Shown piece after piece: positions 49,411 through 59,039 of a stretch of 64,000 bases of DNA. Location: assembly GCF_042650565.1 (NCBI RefSeq), contig NZ_JBHSBH010000007.1, forward strand, positions 62,001-126,000, given 5' to 3'. A program made the translations under genes and the position numbers. The stretch comes from Nocardiopsis_B sediminis (lineage in GTDB: Bacteria; Actinomycetota; Actinomycetes; Streptosporangiales; Streptosporangiaceae). Positions within the stretch are counted from its first letter, which is position 1. Each line of letters opens with the position of its first letter. The notes under the pieces were generated by a model. The model was not told where the DNA came from and ran no database searches. It saw only the letters and a list, made by a program, of their open reading frames with translations.

Positions 49411-50450
49411 CGGCACGGTCCACACCCGCCGTTGCGGGCGCCCGGCCGCTGCGGCGTCCCGACCGGGGACGGGCCCTGTGGCTGCTCGCCGTGCTCGGCG
49501 TGCTGCTCGCGCTCGTGTTCGCCTCCATCACCGTCGGCTCGCGCGAGGTGCCCTGGTCCGACATCGCGGCGGCACTGGGCGGCGGGACCGACGGATTCGG
49601 CCAGGCCGCGGTCGCCACGCGGATCCCCCGCACCCTGCTCGCCGTCGTCGCCGGCGCCGCGCTGGGCGTATCGGGAGCGGTCATGCAGGGGGTCACCCGC
49701 AACCCCCTGGCCGACCCCGGCATCCTCGGCGTCAACATGGGGGCCTCGCTGGGGGTGGTCACCGCGATCGCCTTCTTCGGCCTGGCGACGGCGACCGGCT
49801 TCATCTGGGCGGCGATCGCCGGCGCCGCCCTCAGCGCCGCGTTCGTCTACGCGGTGGGCTCCCTCGGGCACAACGGCGCGACCCCGCTCAAACTGGCCCT
49901 CGCCGGCGCGGCCACATCGGCCGCCCTTGCGTCGTTCATCCGCGCCATCGTGCTCGGGCGCAACGACATCGCCGGCGGGGTCAGGTCCTGGCAGATCGGC
50001 GGCGTCGGCGGCGCGACGTTCGACGGCCTCGCCACCGTGCTGCCGTTCCTGGCGGCCGGGTTCGCCGCCTGCCTGCTCGCGGCGCGCGGGCTCAACCTCC
50101 TCGCCCTCGGCGACGACCTCGCCGCCGGCCTGGGGCAGCGCGTCGCCGCCGCGCGCGCCGCGGCGGCCGTCGGCCCCGTGGTGCTGTGCGGCGCCGCCAC
50201 CGCCGTCACCGGCCCGATCGGCTTCGTCGGGCTGGTCGTACCGCACGTGTGCCGGCTGCTCGTCGGCGTCGACCACCGGTGGCTGCTGCCGTTCTCGGCC
50301 CTGGGCGGCGCCGCCCTGCTGACGGCGTCCGACGTCGTCGGGCGCATCGTGGCCCGCCCCGAACAGATCGACGTGGGCATCGTGACCGCGCTGATCGGCG
50401 CCCCGTTCTTCATCCACATCATCCGCCGCCAGAAGGTCCGTGCGCTGTGA
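49407..50450 (+). CDS. FecCD-family siderophore permease 1
   Basis: 347 residues, about 9-10 membrane helices. RIPRTLLAVVAGAALGVSGA, MQGVTRNPLADPGILGVNMG, and GPIGFVGLVVPHVCRLLVG, the cytoplasmic coupling loop, are the family signatures. GTGA overlaps join it to the binding protein and to the next permease. Confidence 0.92.
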   Translation: MTARSTPAVAGARPLRRPDRGRALWLLAVLGVLLALVFASITVGSREVPWSDIAAALGGGTDGFGQAAVATRIPRTLLAVVAGAALGVSGAVMQGVTRNPLADPGILGVNMGASLGVVTAIAFFGLATATGFIWAAIAGAALSAAFVYAVGSLGHNGATPLKLALAGAATSAALASFIRAIVLGRNDIAGGVRSWQIGGVGGATFDGLATVLPFLAAGFAACLLAARGLNLLALGDDLAAGLGQRVAAARAAAAVGPVVLCGAATAVTGPIGFVGLVVPHVCRLLVGVDHRWLLPFSALGGAALLTASDVVGRIVARPEQIDVGIVTALIGAPFFIHIIRRQKVRAL

Positions 50451-51481
50451 GCATCTCCACCGTCGAAGCCGTCGCCCGCGGCCGGGTGCGGCGTGCGCGC
50501 CGGCGGCGCGCCGTGGTCGCCGTCCTCGCCGGCCTGACCGTGCTGGTGTTCGCCGCGAGCCTGATGGTGGGGCGGACGTTCTACCCGCCGGGCGACGTCG
50601 TGGGGGTGGTCCTAGGGCAGGACGTCCCGGGCGCCTCCTTCACCGTGGGCCGGCTGCGGCTTCCGCGGGCCGCGCTCGCGGTCGTGGCCGGGCTGTCCTT
50701 CGGGCTCGCCGGCATCACCTTCCAGACCATGCTGCGCAACCCCCTCGCCAGCCCGGACATCATCGGGATCAGCGCCGGGGCCAGCGCGGCGGCGACCTTC
50801 GCCATCGTCGTGCTCTCGCTGGGACCGGCCGCGGTGTCCGCGGTCGCGATCGCCGCGGGGCTGGCGGTGGCCGTGGTCGTCTACGCGCTGTCGTTCAAGA
50901 ACGGTAGCGCCGGGAGCCGGCTCATCCTGATCGGCATCGCCATCGCGGCGATGCTGGAGAGCTTCACCAACCACATCCTCGACCGGGCGGCCGAGTGGGA
51001 CCTCCAGGAGGCCATGCGGTGGCTGACCGGCAGCCTCAACGGCGCGACCTGGAACGACGTCCTCCCGGTCACCGTCGCGCTGCTGGTGCTGGCGCCCGTC
51101 CTCCTGCACCGGTCCGGCGAGCTGGCGCTGTTCCCGCTCGGCGACGACACCGCCTCGGCGCTGGGGGCCCGCGTCGAGCGGACGCGCCTGGTCGCGGTCG
51201 TCGGCGCGGTGGGGCTCGTCTCCTTCGCGACCGCCGCCGCGGGGCCCATCGCGTTCGTCGCGTTCCTGTCGGGGCCCATCGCCGCGGGGCTCACGGGGCG
51301 CAACGGCTCCCTCCTCATCCCCGCCGCGCTGGTCGGTGCGCTCCTCGTCCTGGTGGCCGACCTCGTCGGGCAGTTCGCCCTGGGCTCGCGCTACCCGGTG
51401 GGGGTCGTCACCGGAGTCCTCGGCGCGCCCTACCTCGTGTACCTGATCATCCGGACCAACCGCGTGGGGACTTCCCTGTGA
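50447..51481 (+). CDS. FecCD-family siderophore permease 2
   Basis: 344 residues, with the same signatures as its partner (RLPRAALAVVAGLSFGLAGI; QTMLRNPLASPDIIGISAGA; GPIAFVAFLSGPIAAGLTGR). The coupling segment has SGPIA where the first permease has VPHVC, as usual for FepG-like subunits. It likely forms a heterodimer with permease 1. Confidence 0.92.
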   Translation: MSISTVEAVARGRVRRARRRRAVVAVLAGLTVLVFAASLMVGRTFYPPGDVVGVVLGQDVPGASFTVGRLRLPRAALAVVAGLSFGLAGITFQTMLRNPLASPDIIGISAGASAAATFAIVVLSLGPAAVSAVAIAAGLAVAVVVYALSFKNGSAGSRLILIGIAIAAMLESFTNHILDRAAEWDLQEAMRWLTGSLNGATWNDVLPVTVALLVLAPVLLHRSGELALFPLGDDTASALGARVERTRLVAVVGAVGLVSFATAAAGPIAFVAFLSGPIAAGLTGRNGSLLIPAALVGALLVLVADLVGQFALGSRYPVGVVTGVLGAPYLVYLIIRTNRVGTSL

Positions 51482-52290
51482 CCACGGACCATTCCCTCCT
51501 CGCCGAAGAGCTGACGCTCGGCTACGGGGACCGCGACGTCATCCACTCCCTCGACCTCGCCGTCCCCCCGGGACGCATCACCGCGATCGTGGGCGCCAAC
51601 GCGTGCGGCAAGTCCACCCTGCTGCGCGCGATGTCCCGGCTGCTGGCGCCGCGCGGCGGGCGCGTGCTCCTGGACGGCCGGGAGGTCCACCGCCTTCCGC
51701 CGAAGAAGGTCGCCCGGACGCTGGGCCTGCTGCCGCAGGCGCCGATCGCGCCGGAAGGCATCACGGTGAGCGATCTCGTCGGCCGCGGACGCCACCCCCA
51801 CCAGCGGATGCTCACCCGCTGGAGCGCCGGCGACGACCAGGCCGTCGCCGACGCCCTAGAGGCGACGGGGACGGCCGAGCTGGCGGACCGGCCCGTCGAC
51901 GAGCTCTCCGGCGGCCAGCGCCAGCGCGTCTGGATCGCCATGGCGCTGGCCCAGCAGACCGACCTGCTCCTGCTGGACGAGCCGACCACGTTCCTCGACG
52001 TCAGCCACCAGGTCGAGGTCCTCGACCTCCTCACCGACCTCAACGGCTCGCGCGGGACGACGATCGTGCTGGTCCTGCACGACCTCAACCTCGCGGCGCG
52101 CTACGCCGACCACCTCATCGCGCTCGCGTCGGGCCGCCTCCACGCGGCCGGCCCGCCCGAGCAGGTGATCACCGCCGAGACGGTGCGGGCCGTGTTCGGG
52201 ATCCGCAGCCGCGTCATCACCGACCCCGTCTCGGGCACCCCGCTGATGCTCCCGATCGGCCGCCACCACGACGCGGCACGTGCCGTCTGA
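51478..52290 (+). CDS. Siderophore ABC transporter ATPase (FepC-like)
   Basis: 270 residues: Walker A GANACGKST, Q-loop LLPQAPIAP, signature ELSGGQRQRV, Walker B LLLLDEPTTFLDVSHQVEVL, H-loop LVLHDLN. Walker A has Ala-Cys where Gly-Cys is usual in this group. GTGA overlap with permease 2. Last gene of the importer; a short GCCGCC-GG-GGCGGC hairpin follows at 52297-52310. Confidence 0.93.
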   Translation: MTTDHSLLAEELTLGYGDRDVIHSLDLAVPPGRITAIVGANACGKSTLLRAMSRLLAPRGGRVLLDGREVHRLPPKKVARTLGLLPQAPIAPEGITVSDLVGRGRHPHQRMLTRWSAGDDQAVADALEATGTAELADRPVDELSGGQRQRVWIAMALAQQTDLLLLDEPTTFLDVSHQVEVLDLLTDLNGSRGTTIVLVLHDLNLAARYADHLIALASGRLHAAGPPEQVITAETVRAVFGIRSRVITDPVSGTPLMLPIGRHHDAARAV

Positions 52291-52430
52291 CGACGAGCCG
52301 CCGGGGCGGCCCGCCTGGCTTGCCCCTGACACCGGTGTGAGCTCTTAGCGTGGAGCGCGCCGGCGCTCGCCGGCTCTTCACCCTGATCTCACGAATGGCC
52401 GGTTCAGGCCGCGTGGAAAGGCAGAACGTC

Positions 52431-53336
52431 ATGCGCGCAGTCCGCTATCACGAGTACGGCGGTGTGGAGACCCTCGTGGTCGAACAGGTGCCGGCCCCCC
52501 ATCCCGGGCCCGACGAGATCCGCATCCGCGTGGCGGCGGCCAGTGTCAACCCCGTCGACTGGAAGGTGCGTTCCGGTGCAGCGCGCGAGATACTCCCCTT
52601 GGACCTGCCCGCGATCCCCGGGCGAGATGCCGTCGGCGTGGTCGACCAGATCGGTGCGGGCGTGCAGGGGGTGGGCATCGGCGACCGCGTCTTCGGTCTG
52701 GGCGGCGTCACCGGCGCGACAGCGGAGCTGGCCGTGCTCTCGGCCTGGGCCTACACGCCCAAAACGTGGACCGACGAGCAGGCCGCCGGCGCCGGCCTGG
52801 CGTCCGTGACCGCGATGGGCGGGCTGAAGGCGCTCGGTCCCCTGCGGGGGCGCACCCTGCTCATCGAGGGCGCCGCCGGAGGCGTGGGCAGTGCCGCGGT
52901 CGAGATCGCGGTGGCCCAGGGCGCCGCCGTGATCGGGACGGCGAGCGAGCGCAACCACGAGTTCCTCACCTCCCTCGGAGCCGTCCCCACCACCTACGGC
53001 ACCGGCCTCGCAGAACGCCTCGCCACCCTCGCCCCGGACGGTGTCGACGTCGCGCTCGACACCGCGGCCTCGGGGTCCCTGGCCGATCTCATCGCGATCG
53101 TGGGCGACCCCACCCGTGTGTCGACGGTCGCCGACTACACCAACGCGCACCGCCTGGGTGTGCACCTGGCCAACGCCGAGAACGACTCCACGCTCCTCGC
53201 CGAAGCGGCCGAACTCGGCCGGCAGGGCCGCTACACACCGCGCATCGAGCGGACCTATCCCATCGAACGCATCGCGGAAGCGCACGCATACGCCGCGCGC
53301 GGACGCACACGGGGCAAGATCGTGGTCCGCATCTGA
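52431..53336 (+). CDS. NADP-dependent zinc-free alcohol dehydrogenase/quinone reductase
   Basis: 301 residues: GroES-like domain (VRYHEYGGVETLVVEQVPAP; AASVNPVDWKVRSG; IPGRDAVGVVD) and the nucleotide domain (LLIEGAAGGVGSAAVEIAVA). No zinc ligands. Closely similar in layout to the enzyme at 10737. The ATG at 52431 has GGAAAGG 9 bases upstream. Monocistronic, with a clean terminator behind it. Substrate unknown. Confidence 0.88.
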   Translation: MRAVRYHEYGGVETLVVEQVPAPHPGPDEIRIRVAAASVNPVDWKVRSGAAREILPLDLPAIPGRDAVGVVDQIGAGVQGVGIGDRVFGLGGVTGATAELAVLSAWAYTPKTWTDEQAAGAGLASVTAMGGLKALGPLRGRTLLIEGAAGGVGSAAVEIAVAQGAAVIGTASERNHEFLTSLGAVPTTYGTGLAERLATLAPDGVDVALDTAASGSLADLIAIVGDPTRVSTVADYTNAHRLGVHLANAENDSTLLAEAAELGRQGRYTPRIERTYPIERIAEAHAYAARGRTRGKIVVRI

Positions 53337-53350
53337 GCCCCTCCCACCGT

Positions 53351-53386
53351 GCGGGCTTCCCGCGGCTCCGTCCACGGGAAGCCCGC
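53351..53386 (+). terminator. 12-bp-stem terminator
   Basis: GCGGGCTTCCCG (53351-53362) with its perfect complement at 53375-53386 and a 12-nt loop, 15 bp after the oxidoreductase stop. Confidence 0.7.
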
Positions 53387-53469
53387 GCCCCCGGATCATC
53401 CGTCCTGGAGCGACCCGGCCGCCTCGGCGATCATCCCGTCGGGTTCCCCGACAGGCCGGGCCCTCGATC

Positions 53470-53676
53470 CGCCTCGCGCGCAGCGATCGCCGACCAGGGC
53501 CGGGAGCTGCTGTGGGCCGACCTCGGCTGCGACCCCGACGACCCCGCCACCCGCATCCGGGGCGGGCCTCCCACCGTGACGTCCCGCCGCTGCTGGCCGT
53601 GGGGGAACCCGACCTCGGCGCGAAGGAGCCCACGCCGGTGGAGCGGCCGGTCATCGAGGCACTGCGCGCCGGCTGA
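53470..53676 (+). pseudogene. Frameshifted coding remnant
   Basis: One frame reads AIADQGRELLWADLGCDPDD then PATRIR; at about 53565 the sense moves to the next frame, HRDVPPLLAVGEPDLGAKEP then TPVERPVIEALRAG and a stop at 53674-53676. Joined, it looks like the C-terminus of a cytosolic protein broken by a frameshift. I cannot name the family. The rest of 53387-53469 shows nothing. Confidence 0.35.
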
Positions 53677-53720
53677 CCCGCGCTGCCACTCCCTACAGCG
53701 GGCGGCCGGGTCGGCGGGTG

Positions 53721-54527
53721 TCAGCGGAGCCAGGTCCGGTCGGTGGCGAACAGGTAGTTGCGGCCCGCCGTGGTGACCTCGGCGACGCGTGTCCAGCGGC
53801 GGCGGCGCCACGCGTACATGGTGTAGCCGCGGTGCAGCAGCGATTGGGCCACCATGCCCGAGGTGATGCCGTACTTGGCGAGGTGCCGGTCCTCGATCTC
53901 CAGCAGTAGCGCGGGGTGGTGTTGCTCCAGCGTGCGCGCCGCCCCTGACAGCACTGCCGACTCGAACCCTTCGACGTCGATCTTCATGAAGTCCACGCGC
54001 TCCAGCCCTCGTCGGGCGCAGATCTCGTCGACGGTGTGCACCTGCGTGCTCAGCGTCCGTTCGGCGGAGAAGGAGCGCCGGCGCCCAGGGCTGAGCTTTC
54101 CGGTTTGCAGGTGGGCCCAGCCATGGATCGGCAGGCCGAACCGGTAGGGCAGCGTCATCCGTTGCGACCCGCTGTCGTTTCCGAGCGCGGCGTTGCAGAT
54201 GCGGATGTGCCGTGCGCCCGACGCCCGGTGCCCCGCGGCCAGGATCCGGTACGGGTTGGGGAGCGGCTCGAAGCTGTGCACCTGCCCACGCGCGCCGACG
54301 AGAGCGGCCAGCGGGTAGGTGTACATGCCGTACGCGGCGCCGATGTCGAAGCACACATCTCCGGGCCTGACGATCTGCGCCAGCCCCCGGATCTCGGGTT
54401 CGGAGAGGGATACCGAAGCGCAGCCGCGCAGCGTCCCGGCGATCGCCCCCAGTCGGAGCGTGTGCCGCTCAGCGGGCGTTGGGGATGGGCAGGCCGCGGC
54501 TCGGCTCGTTGCACGGTTGTTGGGCAT
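53721..54527 (-). CDS. FkbM-family methyltransferase
   Basis: A 268-residue SAM-dependent O-methyltransferase. Motif I is VCFDIGAAYGMYTYPLAALV, motif II HSFEPLPNPYRILAAG, and the family-specific DFMKIDVEGFESAVLSGA and LLLEIEDRHL are present. The ATG at 54527 follows ACGGGGAACG. No glycan or polyketide cluster surrounds it, so the acceptor (sugar hydroxyl or polyketide) is unknown. The N-terminus has about 30 residues before the fold. Confidence 0.88.
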   Translation of the reverse strand: MPNNRATSRAAACPSPTPAERHTLRLGAIAGTLRGCASVSLSEPEIRGLAQIVRPGDVCFDIGAAYGMYTYPLAALVGARGQVHSFEPLPNPYRILAAGHRASGARHIRICNAALGNDSGSQRMTLPYRFGLPIHGWAHLQTGKLSPGRRRSFSAERTLSTQVHTVDEICARRGLERVDFMKIDVEGFESAVLSGAARTLEQHHPALLLEIEDRHLAKYGITSGMVAQSLLHRGYTMYAWRRRRWTRVAEVTTAGRNYLFATDRTWLR

Positions 54528-54708
54528 CGTTCCCCGTTCCAGGTTCCAGGTGCGCCGATCGAGGTGTCGGTCGGCCACGCTAGAAAGGGAAAGCCGGCGG
54601 GGACATCCCCCGGCAGAGCGCAGTCGGCGCCCCGGCGGTTGGCACTGGGGAGCCAGTGCCCGGAGCCGTGCGGGCCAAGGCCCCACCGGCCGATCGCGGC
54701 GGCGCGGT

Positions 54709-55386
54709 TCAGGAGCCGCGGCGGCCCGGGAGGACCAGCCCGCTCTCGTAGGCGAAGACGACCGCCTGGGCCCGGTCACGCAGGCCGAGTTTGCCGAACA
54801 GGCGTCCGATGTGGGACTTGACGGTCTCTTCGGCGATGCCGAGGTCGCCGGCGATCTCGGCGTTGGCGCGTCCGCCGGCGATGAGCCGGAGCACGTCGGT
54901 CTCGCGGGCGGTCAGCTCGTTGAGGCGGAGCGATTCGGGTGTGGCGGCCGGCCGCCGGGCGGAGAACTCCTCGATGAGCCGTCGTGTCACGGAAGGGGCG
55001 AGCAGGGCCTCGCCGCCGGCGATCACCCGGACGGCGGTGATGAGGTCGTCCGGCGGCGCGTCCTTCAACAGGAACCCGCTCGCCCCGCCGCGCAGGGCGG
55101 CGTAGACGTAGTCGTCGAGGTCGAAGGTCGTGAGGACGAGTACCTTGGGGCGGTGGGCCTGGTGGGGGCCGGGGCGGAGGATCTCGCGGGTGGCCTGGAG
55201 ACCGTCGAGCTCGGGCATGCGGATGTCCATGAGGACGACGTCGGGGCGCAGCTCCCGGGCCGCGGCCACCGCCCGCCGGCCGTCGGGGACGTCTCCCGCC
55301 ACGCGGATGTCCGGCTGCGCGGCGAGCAGCGCCGCGAACCCGGCACGCACCATGGCCTGATCATCGGCGATCAATACGCTGATCAT
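54709..55386 (-). CDS. NarL/LuxR-type response regulator
   Basis: 225 residues: receiver domain with phospho-acceptor D54 in VVLMDIRMPELDG and conserved Lys in GFLLKDAPPDDL; LuxR-type DNA-binding domain near 150-215 (LNELTARETDVLRLIAGGRA; EIAGDLGIAEETVKSHIGRL). It overlaps the kinase gene by 26 bp, so the two are translated together. Target genes unknown. Confidence 0.93.
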   Translation of the reverse strand: MISVLIADDQAMVRAGFAALLAAQPDIRVAGDVPDGRRAVAAARELRPDVVLMDIRMPELDGLQATREILRPGPHQAHRPKVLVLTTFDLDDYVYAALRGGASGFLLKDAPPDDLITAVRVIAGGEALLAPSVTRRLIEEFSARRPAATPESLRLNELTARETDVLRLIAGGRANAEIAGDLGIAEETVKSHIGRLFGKLGLRDRAQAVVFAYESGLVLPGRRGS

Positions 55387-56683
55387 CGCTCGTGTCCCTC
55401 CCGTCGCCTCCGTCCATCACGTCGGGAGACGGTTCTCCGGCGCCCGTGGAGGAGGCCAGCGGCAGTGTAGCCCGCACGATGAACCCGCCTTCGGGGGTCG
55501 GCGCCGCGGTCATGTCACCCCCGTGCACGGCCACGCGCTCGCGCATCCCCACCAGCCCGTGTCCGGGGTGCGGACGCTCCACCGCGGGTGGCGGCGCGTC
55601 GGGTGGTGCGTTGTGCACCTCGACGATCAGCGCGCTGCACGTCTCATCGGGAGCGACCTCGACCCGGGTCGCCGCGCCGGTCGCGTGGCGGACGACGTTG
55701 CTGAGGGCCTCCTGCACGATTCGGTAGGCCGTCAGTGCGGCGGCCGGGGACAGAGGGTCCGGCGTATCCACGACCGCCAGCCGTACCGGGGTGCCGGCCC
55801 GGCGGGCGGATTCCATGAGCCGGGGAAGATCGGCCAGGCCCTGCGGCGGCGGCTCGGTCTCCGCGGGGTCTGCGGGGTCGCGCAGCACGCCGAGCAGGTG
55901 CCGCATCTCGCGCAGGGACTCCCGGGCGGTGGCATTGATGGCCTGGAACTCCCGCGACGCTTCCTCGGAGACGCCGCCGGGCAGCCGGTAGCGGGCGGTC
56001 GCCGTCTGCACCGCGATGACGGACATGTGGTGGGCGACCATGTCGTGCAGCTCCCGGGCGATGCGGTTGCGCTCCTCCAGCACCAGCCTCCGTCCCCGCT
56101 CCTCGGCGATGCGCAGCGTGCTGGTGAGCCGCACCCGCTTGTTGTGTCCGAGGACCATCGCCACCAGCACCGCCATCGCCCACACGATGGCGCCCGCGAT
56201 CGCGTTGGGGAGGTCGTCGAGAAGGTGTATGGGGGTCAACGCGCCTGCCGCCAGGTAGATCACGAACGCCGGGATCGCGATCCTGAGGCGGACGGACAAG
56301 GCCAGGACGTAGACGACCGCCAGGTGTGCCGGGATCGCGTTCAGCAGCCACGGCCGGTACTGGAGCGCTTCATCGTCCGACAGCACCGGCCCCAGCAGTG
56401 TGAGCAGGAGCAGGCCGGCGAGGGCCAGCCACCATGCCGCCATGGGCCGGTACCAGCACAGCACCACGGGCGCTGCGATCAACAGCGCCGCCGGGACGCC
56501 GGAGAGGCCGAAGCCGAAACCGATCGACAGCGTCAGCGCGTTGACCAGGAACAGTGCGATACCGCCGAGGAGAAAAGGGAGTCGTCGCACCACCGGCCGA
56601 GGCCCGGAGCCGTCGTCCGGTGTCAGAGCGTCCGGAACCCGCGCGTCATGCGCCTCCCGAAGAACGCGACGGATCGCCTGCAC
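55361..56683 (-). CDS. NarL-family sensor histidine kinase
   Basis: 440 residues. Five or six membrane helices (about 35-180) form a sensor with no large outer domain. HisKA_3 is EERNRIARELHDMVAHHMSV, with the phosphorylated His in ELHDMVAHH. The HATPase domain includes YRIVQEALSNVVRHA and GHGLVGMRERV. I place the start at the GTG at 56683, preceded by GGGGGGTGG; upstream in-frame GTGs at 56689 and 56713 are possible. Partner of the downstream response regulator. Confidence 0.88.
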   Translation of the reverse strand: MQAIRRVLREAHDARVPDALTPDDGSGPRPVVRRLPFLLGGIALFLVNALTLSIGFGFGLSGVPAALLIAAPVVLCWYRPMAAWWLALAGLLLLTLLGPVLSDDEALQYRPWLLNAIPAHLAVVYVLALSVRLRIAIPAFVIYLAAGALTPIHLLDDLPNAIAGAIVWAMAVLVAMVLGHNKRVRLTSTLRIAEERGRRLVLEERNRIARELHDMVAHHMSVIAVQTATARYRLPGGVSEEASREFQAINATARESLREMRHLLGVLRDPADPAETEPPPQGLADLPRLMESARRAGTPVRLAVVDTPDPLSPAAALTAYRIVQEALSNVVRHATGAATRVEVAPDETCSALIVEVHNAPPDAPPPAVERPHPGHGLVGMRERVAVHGGDMTAAPTPEGGFIVRATLPLASSTGAGEPSPDVMDGGDGRDTSDDQRIDRR

Positions 56684-56914
56684 TCCCACCCCCCGATCAC
56701 ACCGCCCGGGCACCGTGCGCCGCGGCCGTATCGCCCCACGATGCCATCCGGGCGAAGCGTCGTCTCCCGCCCGGCCCCGGCTTTCACCGGCTGCTCGACC
56801 TGCTGATGGACGCGATCACCCGCGCGGGCGCAGGGCGCGGGACGCGTAGCGGCGCGCTCCACGACCGGGGCGGACACGGCTGACGGTCACCGGGCTCGAC
56901 GACGGGGGCGTGGC

Positions 56915-57562
56915 CTATCCCGTGCGCACGGGTGTCCTTGTGATGCTGCGGAGCGTGTCGGCGAGGTGTTCGCGGTGTTGGCGCAGGAGTTCGACGGAGA
57001 TGTCCTGCGGGCCGACGGAGACGAGGTGGTCGGTCGCGGCGCGCAGGGCCGCGCTCGTGGCGGCGGCGAGCATGCGGACCTCGAGCGCGCCGGCCGGCAT
57101 GCGCATGCGCTCGGCGAGCACCTCGGCGAAGGCACGCTCGCCGCGTTCCCGCAGCACGAGGTAGACCGCGCGCAGCACGGGCTCGTCGTGGGTCATGCGG
57201 ATGACGGCGAGGACCGCCTCGAGGTCGGATCCCGACGTGTCGAGCACGGGCGTGTAGGCCGCGCGGAGGTGGTCGGGCAGCTCCATGTCGGGCGGCCAGG
57301 TGCGCAGGACCGCTTCGAACGCGTCGATCGTCTTGGTCAGCAGGGGTTCGACGCAGCTCTCCTTGCTGCGGAAGTAGCGCCACAGCGTGCGCTCGGACAC
57401 CCCGGCCGCCCGCGCGATCTGCTCCCCGGAGGTCGCGCCCACGCCCTGTTCCCGGAAGAGCCGCACCGCGTGGCGGGAGATGTCGAGCCGCTGCCGCTCG
57501 CGCTGCTGGTCGCTCACCGGAGGACGCCCGCGTCGGGGCCGGACATCACCTCGCTCCGCCAC
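56915..57562 (-). CDS. TetR-family repressor
   Basis: 215 residues with helix-turn-helix ATSGEQIARAAGVSERTLWR then YFRSKESCVEPLL, and an all-helical C-terminus. The GTG at 57562 has GGAGGT 4 bases upstream; an ATG at 57580 in frame has no ribosome site. It is divergent from the P450 gene, with an inverted repeat between them, so it probably represses the P450. Confidence 0.85.
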   Translation of the reverse strand: MAERGDVRPRRGRPPVSDQQRERQRLDISRHAVRLFREQGVGATSGEQIARAAGVSERTLWRYFRSKESCVEPLLTKTIDAFEAVLRTWPPDMELPDHLRAAYTPVLDTSGSDLEAVLAVIRMTHDEPVLRAVYLVLRERGERAFAEVLAERMRMPAGALEVRMLAAATSAALRAATDHLVSVGPQDISVELLRQHREHLADTLRSITRTPVRTG

Positions 57563-57618
57563 GTCCACCTCCACCGGCATTTAGGGACAGGCGCTGACCC
57601 ACCCTAACCGACGCAACA

Positions 57619-57641
57619 TTTATGGCAGGAGCTGACATAAA
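57619..57641. promoter_or_regulatory. TetR-type operator upstream of the P450
   Basis: Arms TTTATGgCAG (57619-57628) and CTGaCATAAA (57632-57641) around a GAG centre; nine of ten arm positions pair. It lies in the only AT-rich patch of the region, 48 bp before the P450 start. Confidence 0.7.
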
Positions 57642-57688
57642 AGGGTAGAGTCCGGCACAGTGCCGCCGGACCCACCGGGAGGAAAGCG

Positions 57689-58900
57689 ATGAGCGTCACC
57701 GACGAACGCCTCCAATTGCCCTTCGAACGACCCAACATCCTCGAGCTCGCACCGCTGTACGAGGTGCTGCGCCGCCAGGCACCGGTCACCCCGGTCACGA
57801 CGCCGGCGGGCGACCCCGCCTGGCTGGTCACGCGCTTCGACGACGTCCGCGCGCTGCTCGGCGACAAGCGGCTCGGGCGCTCCCACCCCGAGCCCGAACG
57901 GGCCTCACGCATCACGACCGCGGCGGTCCAGGACGGCCCCACGGGCAGCTACGCGACCGAAGCGGCCGACCACGCGCGGATGCGCAGGCTGCTGACCCCG
58001 GCGTTCTCGGCCAAGCGGATGCGGCTGCTCACCGACCACGTCCAGGACCTGGTCGACGGCTACCTCGACCGGCTCGTCGCCGAGCGCGCCGCCGCACCCG
58101 GCGGCGTCGTCGACCTGCACGCCGGGCTGGCCTTCCCCCTGCCGGTCGCCGTCATCTGCCGGCTGCTGGGGGTGCCCGAGGACGACCGCGAGCACTTCCG
58201 CGCCCTGTCCGAACGCATGGCCAGCTACACCAGCGGAGACGACGCCCACCGGGCGCGGGCCGAATTCAGCGGCTACATGACGGGGCTGGCCGAGGGCAAA
58301 CGCGCCGAGCCGGGCGAGGACGTCATCTCCGACCTCGTGCGCGCCCAGAGCGACGACGAGGGCTTCGACTACAACGAGATGGTCCGCCTGTGCGTCGGGC
58401 TGCTCTTCGCCGGGCACGAGACCACCGTCAACCGCATCGGGCTGGGCACCCTGTTCCTGCTCACCCGGCCCGACCAGTGGCAGGGGCTCACCGCCGACCC
58501 CGCCGGCCGGGTCAACGCCACTGTCGAGGAGATCATGCGCCTGGGAGCCCCCGGCGACCTGGGCCTGCTGCGCTACGCCCACACCGACCTCGATGTCGAC
58601 GGCGTCACCGTCCACCGCGGCGACGCCCTCATCCTGTCCATCAACGCCGCCAACCGGGACCGGTCGGCCTACGCCGACGCCGAGACCTTCGACCCCGACC
58701 GCGCCGAACGCGCCCACCTCGGGTTCGGGCACGGCGCGCACTTCTGCATCGGCGCCAGCCTCGCCCGCACCGAACTGCGGATCGTCTTCGCCACCCTCGC
58801 CCGGCGCCTGCCCGGGCTGCGCCTGGCCAAGGACATCGACGACCTGGAGGTGCGCACCACCATCACCGGCGGCGTCACCGAACTGCCCGTGACCTGGTGA
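57689..58900 (+). CDS. Cytochrome P450
   Basis: A 403-residue soluble bacterial P450. The I-helix oxygen motif is FAGHETTVNR, the ExxR of helix K lies in VEEIMRLGAPGD, and the heme loop is FGHGAHFCIGASLARTELRI with ligand C353. GGGAGGAAA precedes the ATG. It needs ferredoxin and reductase from elsewhere; none is adjacent. Substrate unknown; CYP105/107-like in general feel. Repressed presumably by the divergent TetR. Confidence 0.93.
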   Translation: MSVTDERLQLPFERPNILELAPLYEVLRRQAPVTPVTTPAGDPAWLVTRFDDVRALLGDKRLGRSHPEPERASRITTAAVQDGPTGSYATEAADHARMRRLLTPAFSAKRMRLLTDHVQDLVDGYLDRLVAERAAAPGGVVDLHAGLAFPLPVAVICRLLGVPEDDREHFRALSERMASYTSGDDAHRARAEFSGYMTGLAEGKRAEPGEDVISDLVRAQSDDEGFDYNEMVRLCVGLLFAGHETTVNRIGLGTLFLLTRPDQWQGLTADPAGRVNATVEEIMRLGAPGDLGLLRYAHTDLDVDGVTVHRGDALILSINAANRDRSAYADAETFDPDRAERAHLGFGHGAHFCIGASLARTELRIVFATLARRLPGLRLAKDIDDLEVRTTITGGVTELPVTW

Positions 58901-59039
58901 GATCACCCGGCCGCCGCAGACGGTGACGGCCCATGGAGGTGACGCGGACAGCGGCGGCGGCGCCGGCCGTCGCGTGGAGCGCCGCCGCGACGCGACCCCC
59001 GGTCGTCGGCCCTCTCCCCCGGCCGCTCGCGCGCACCCG

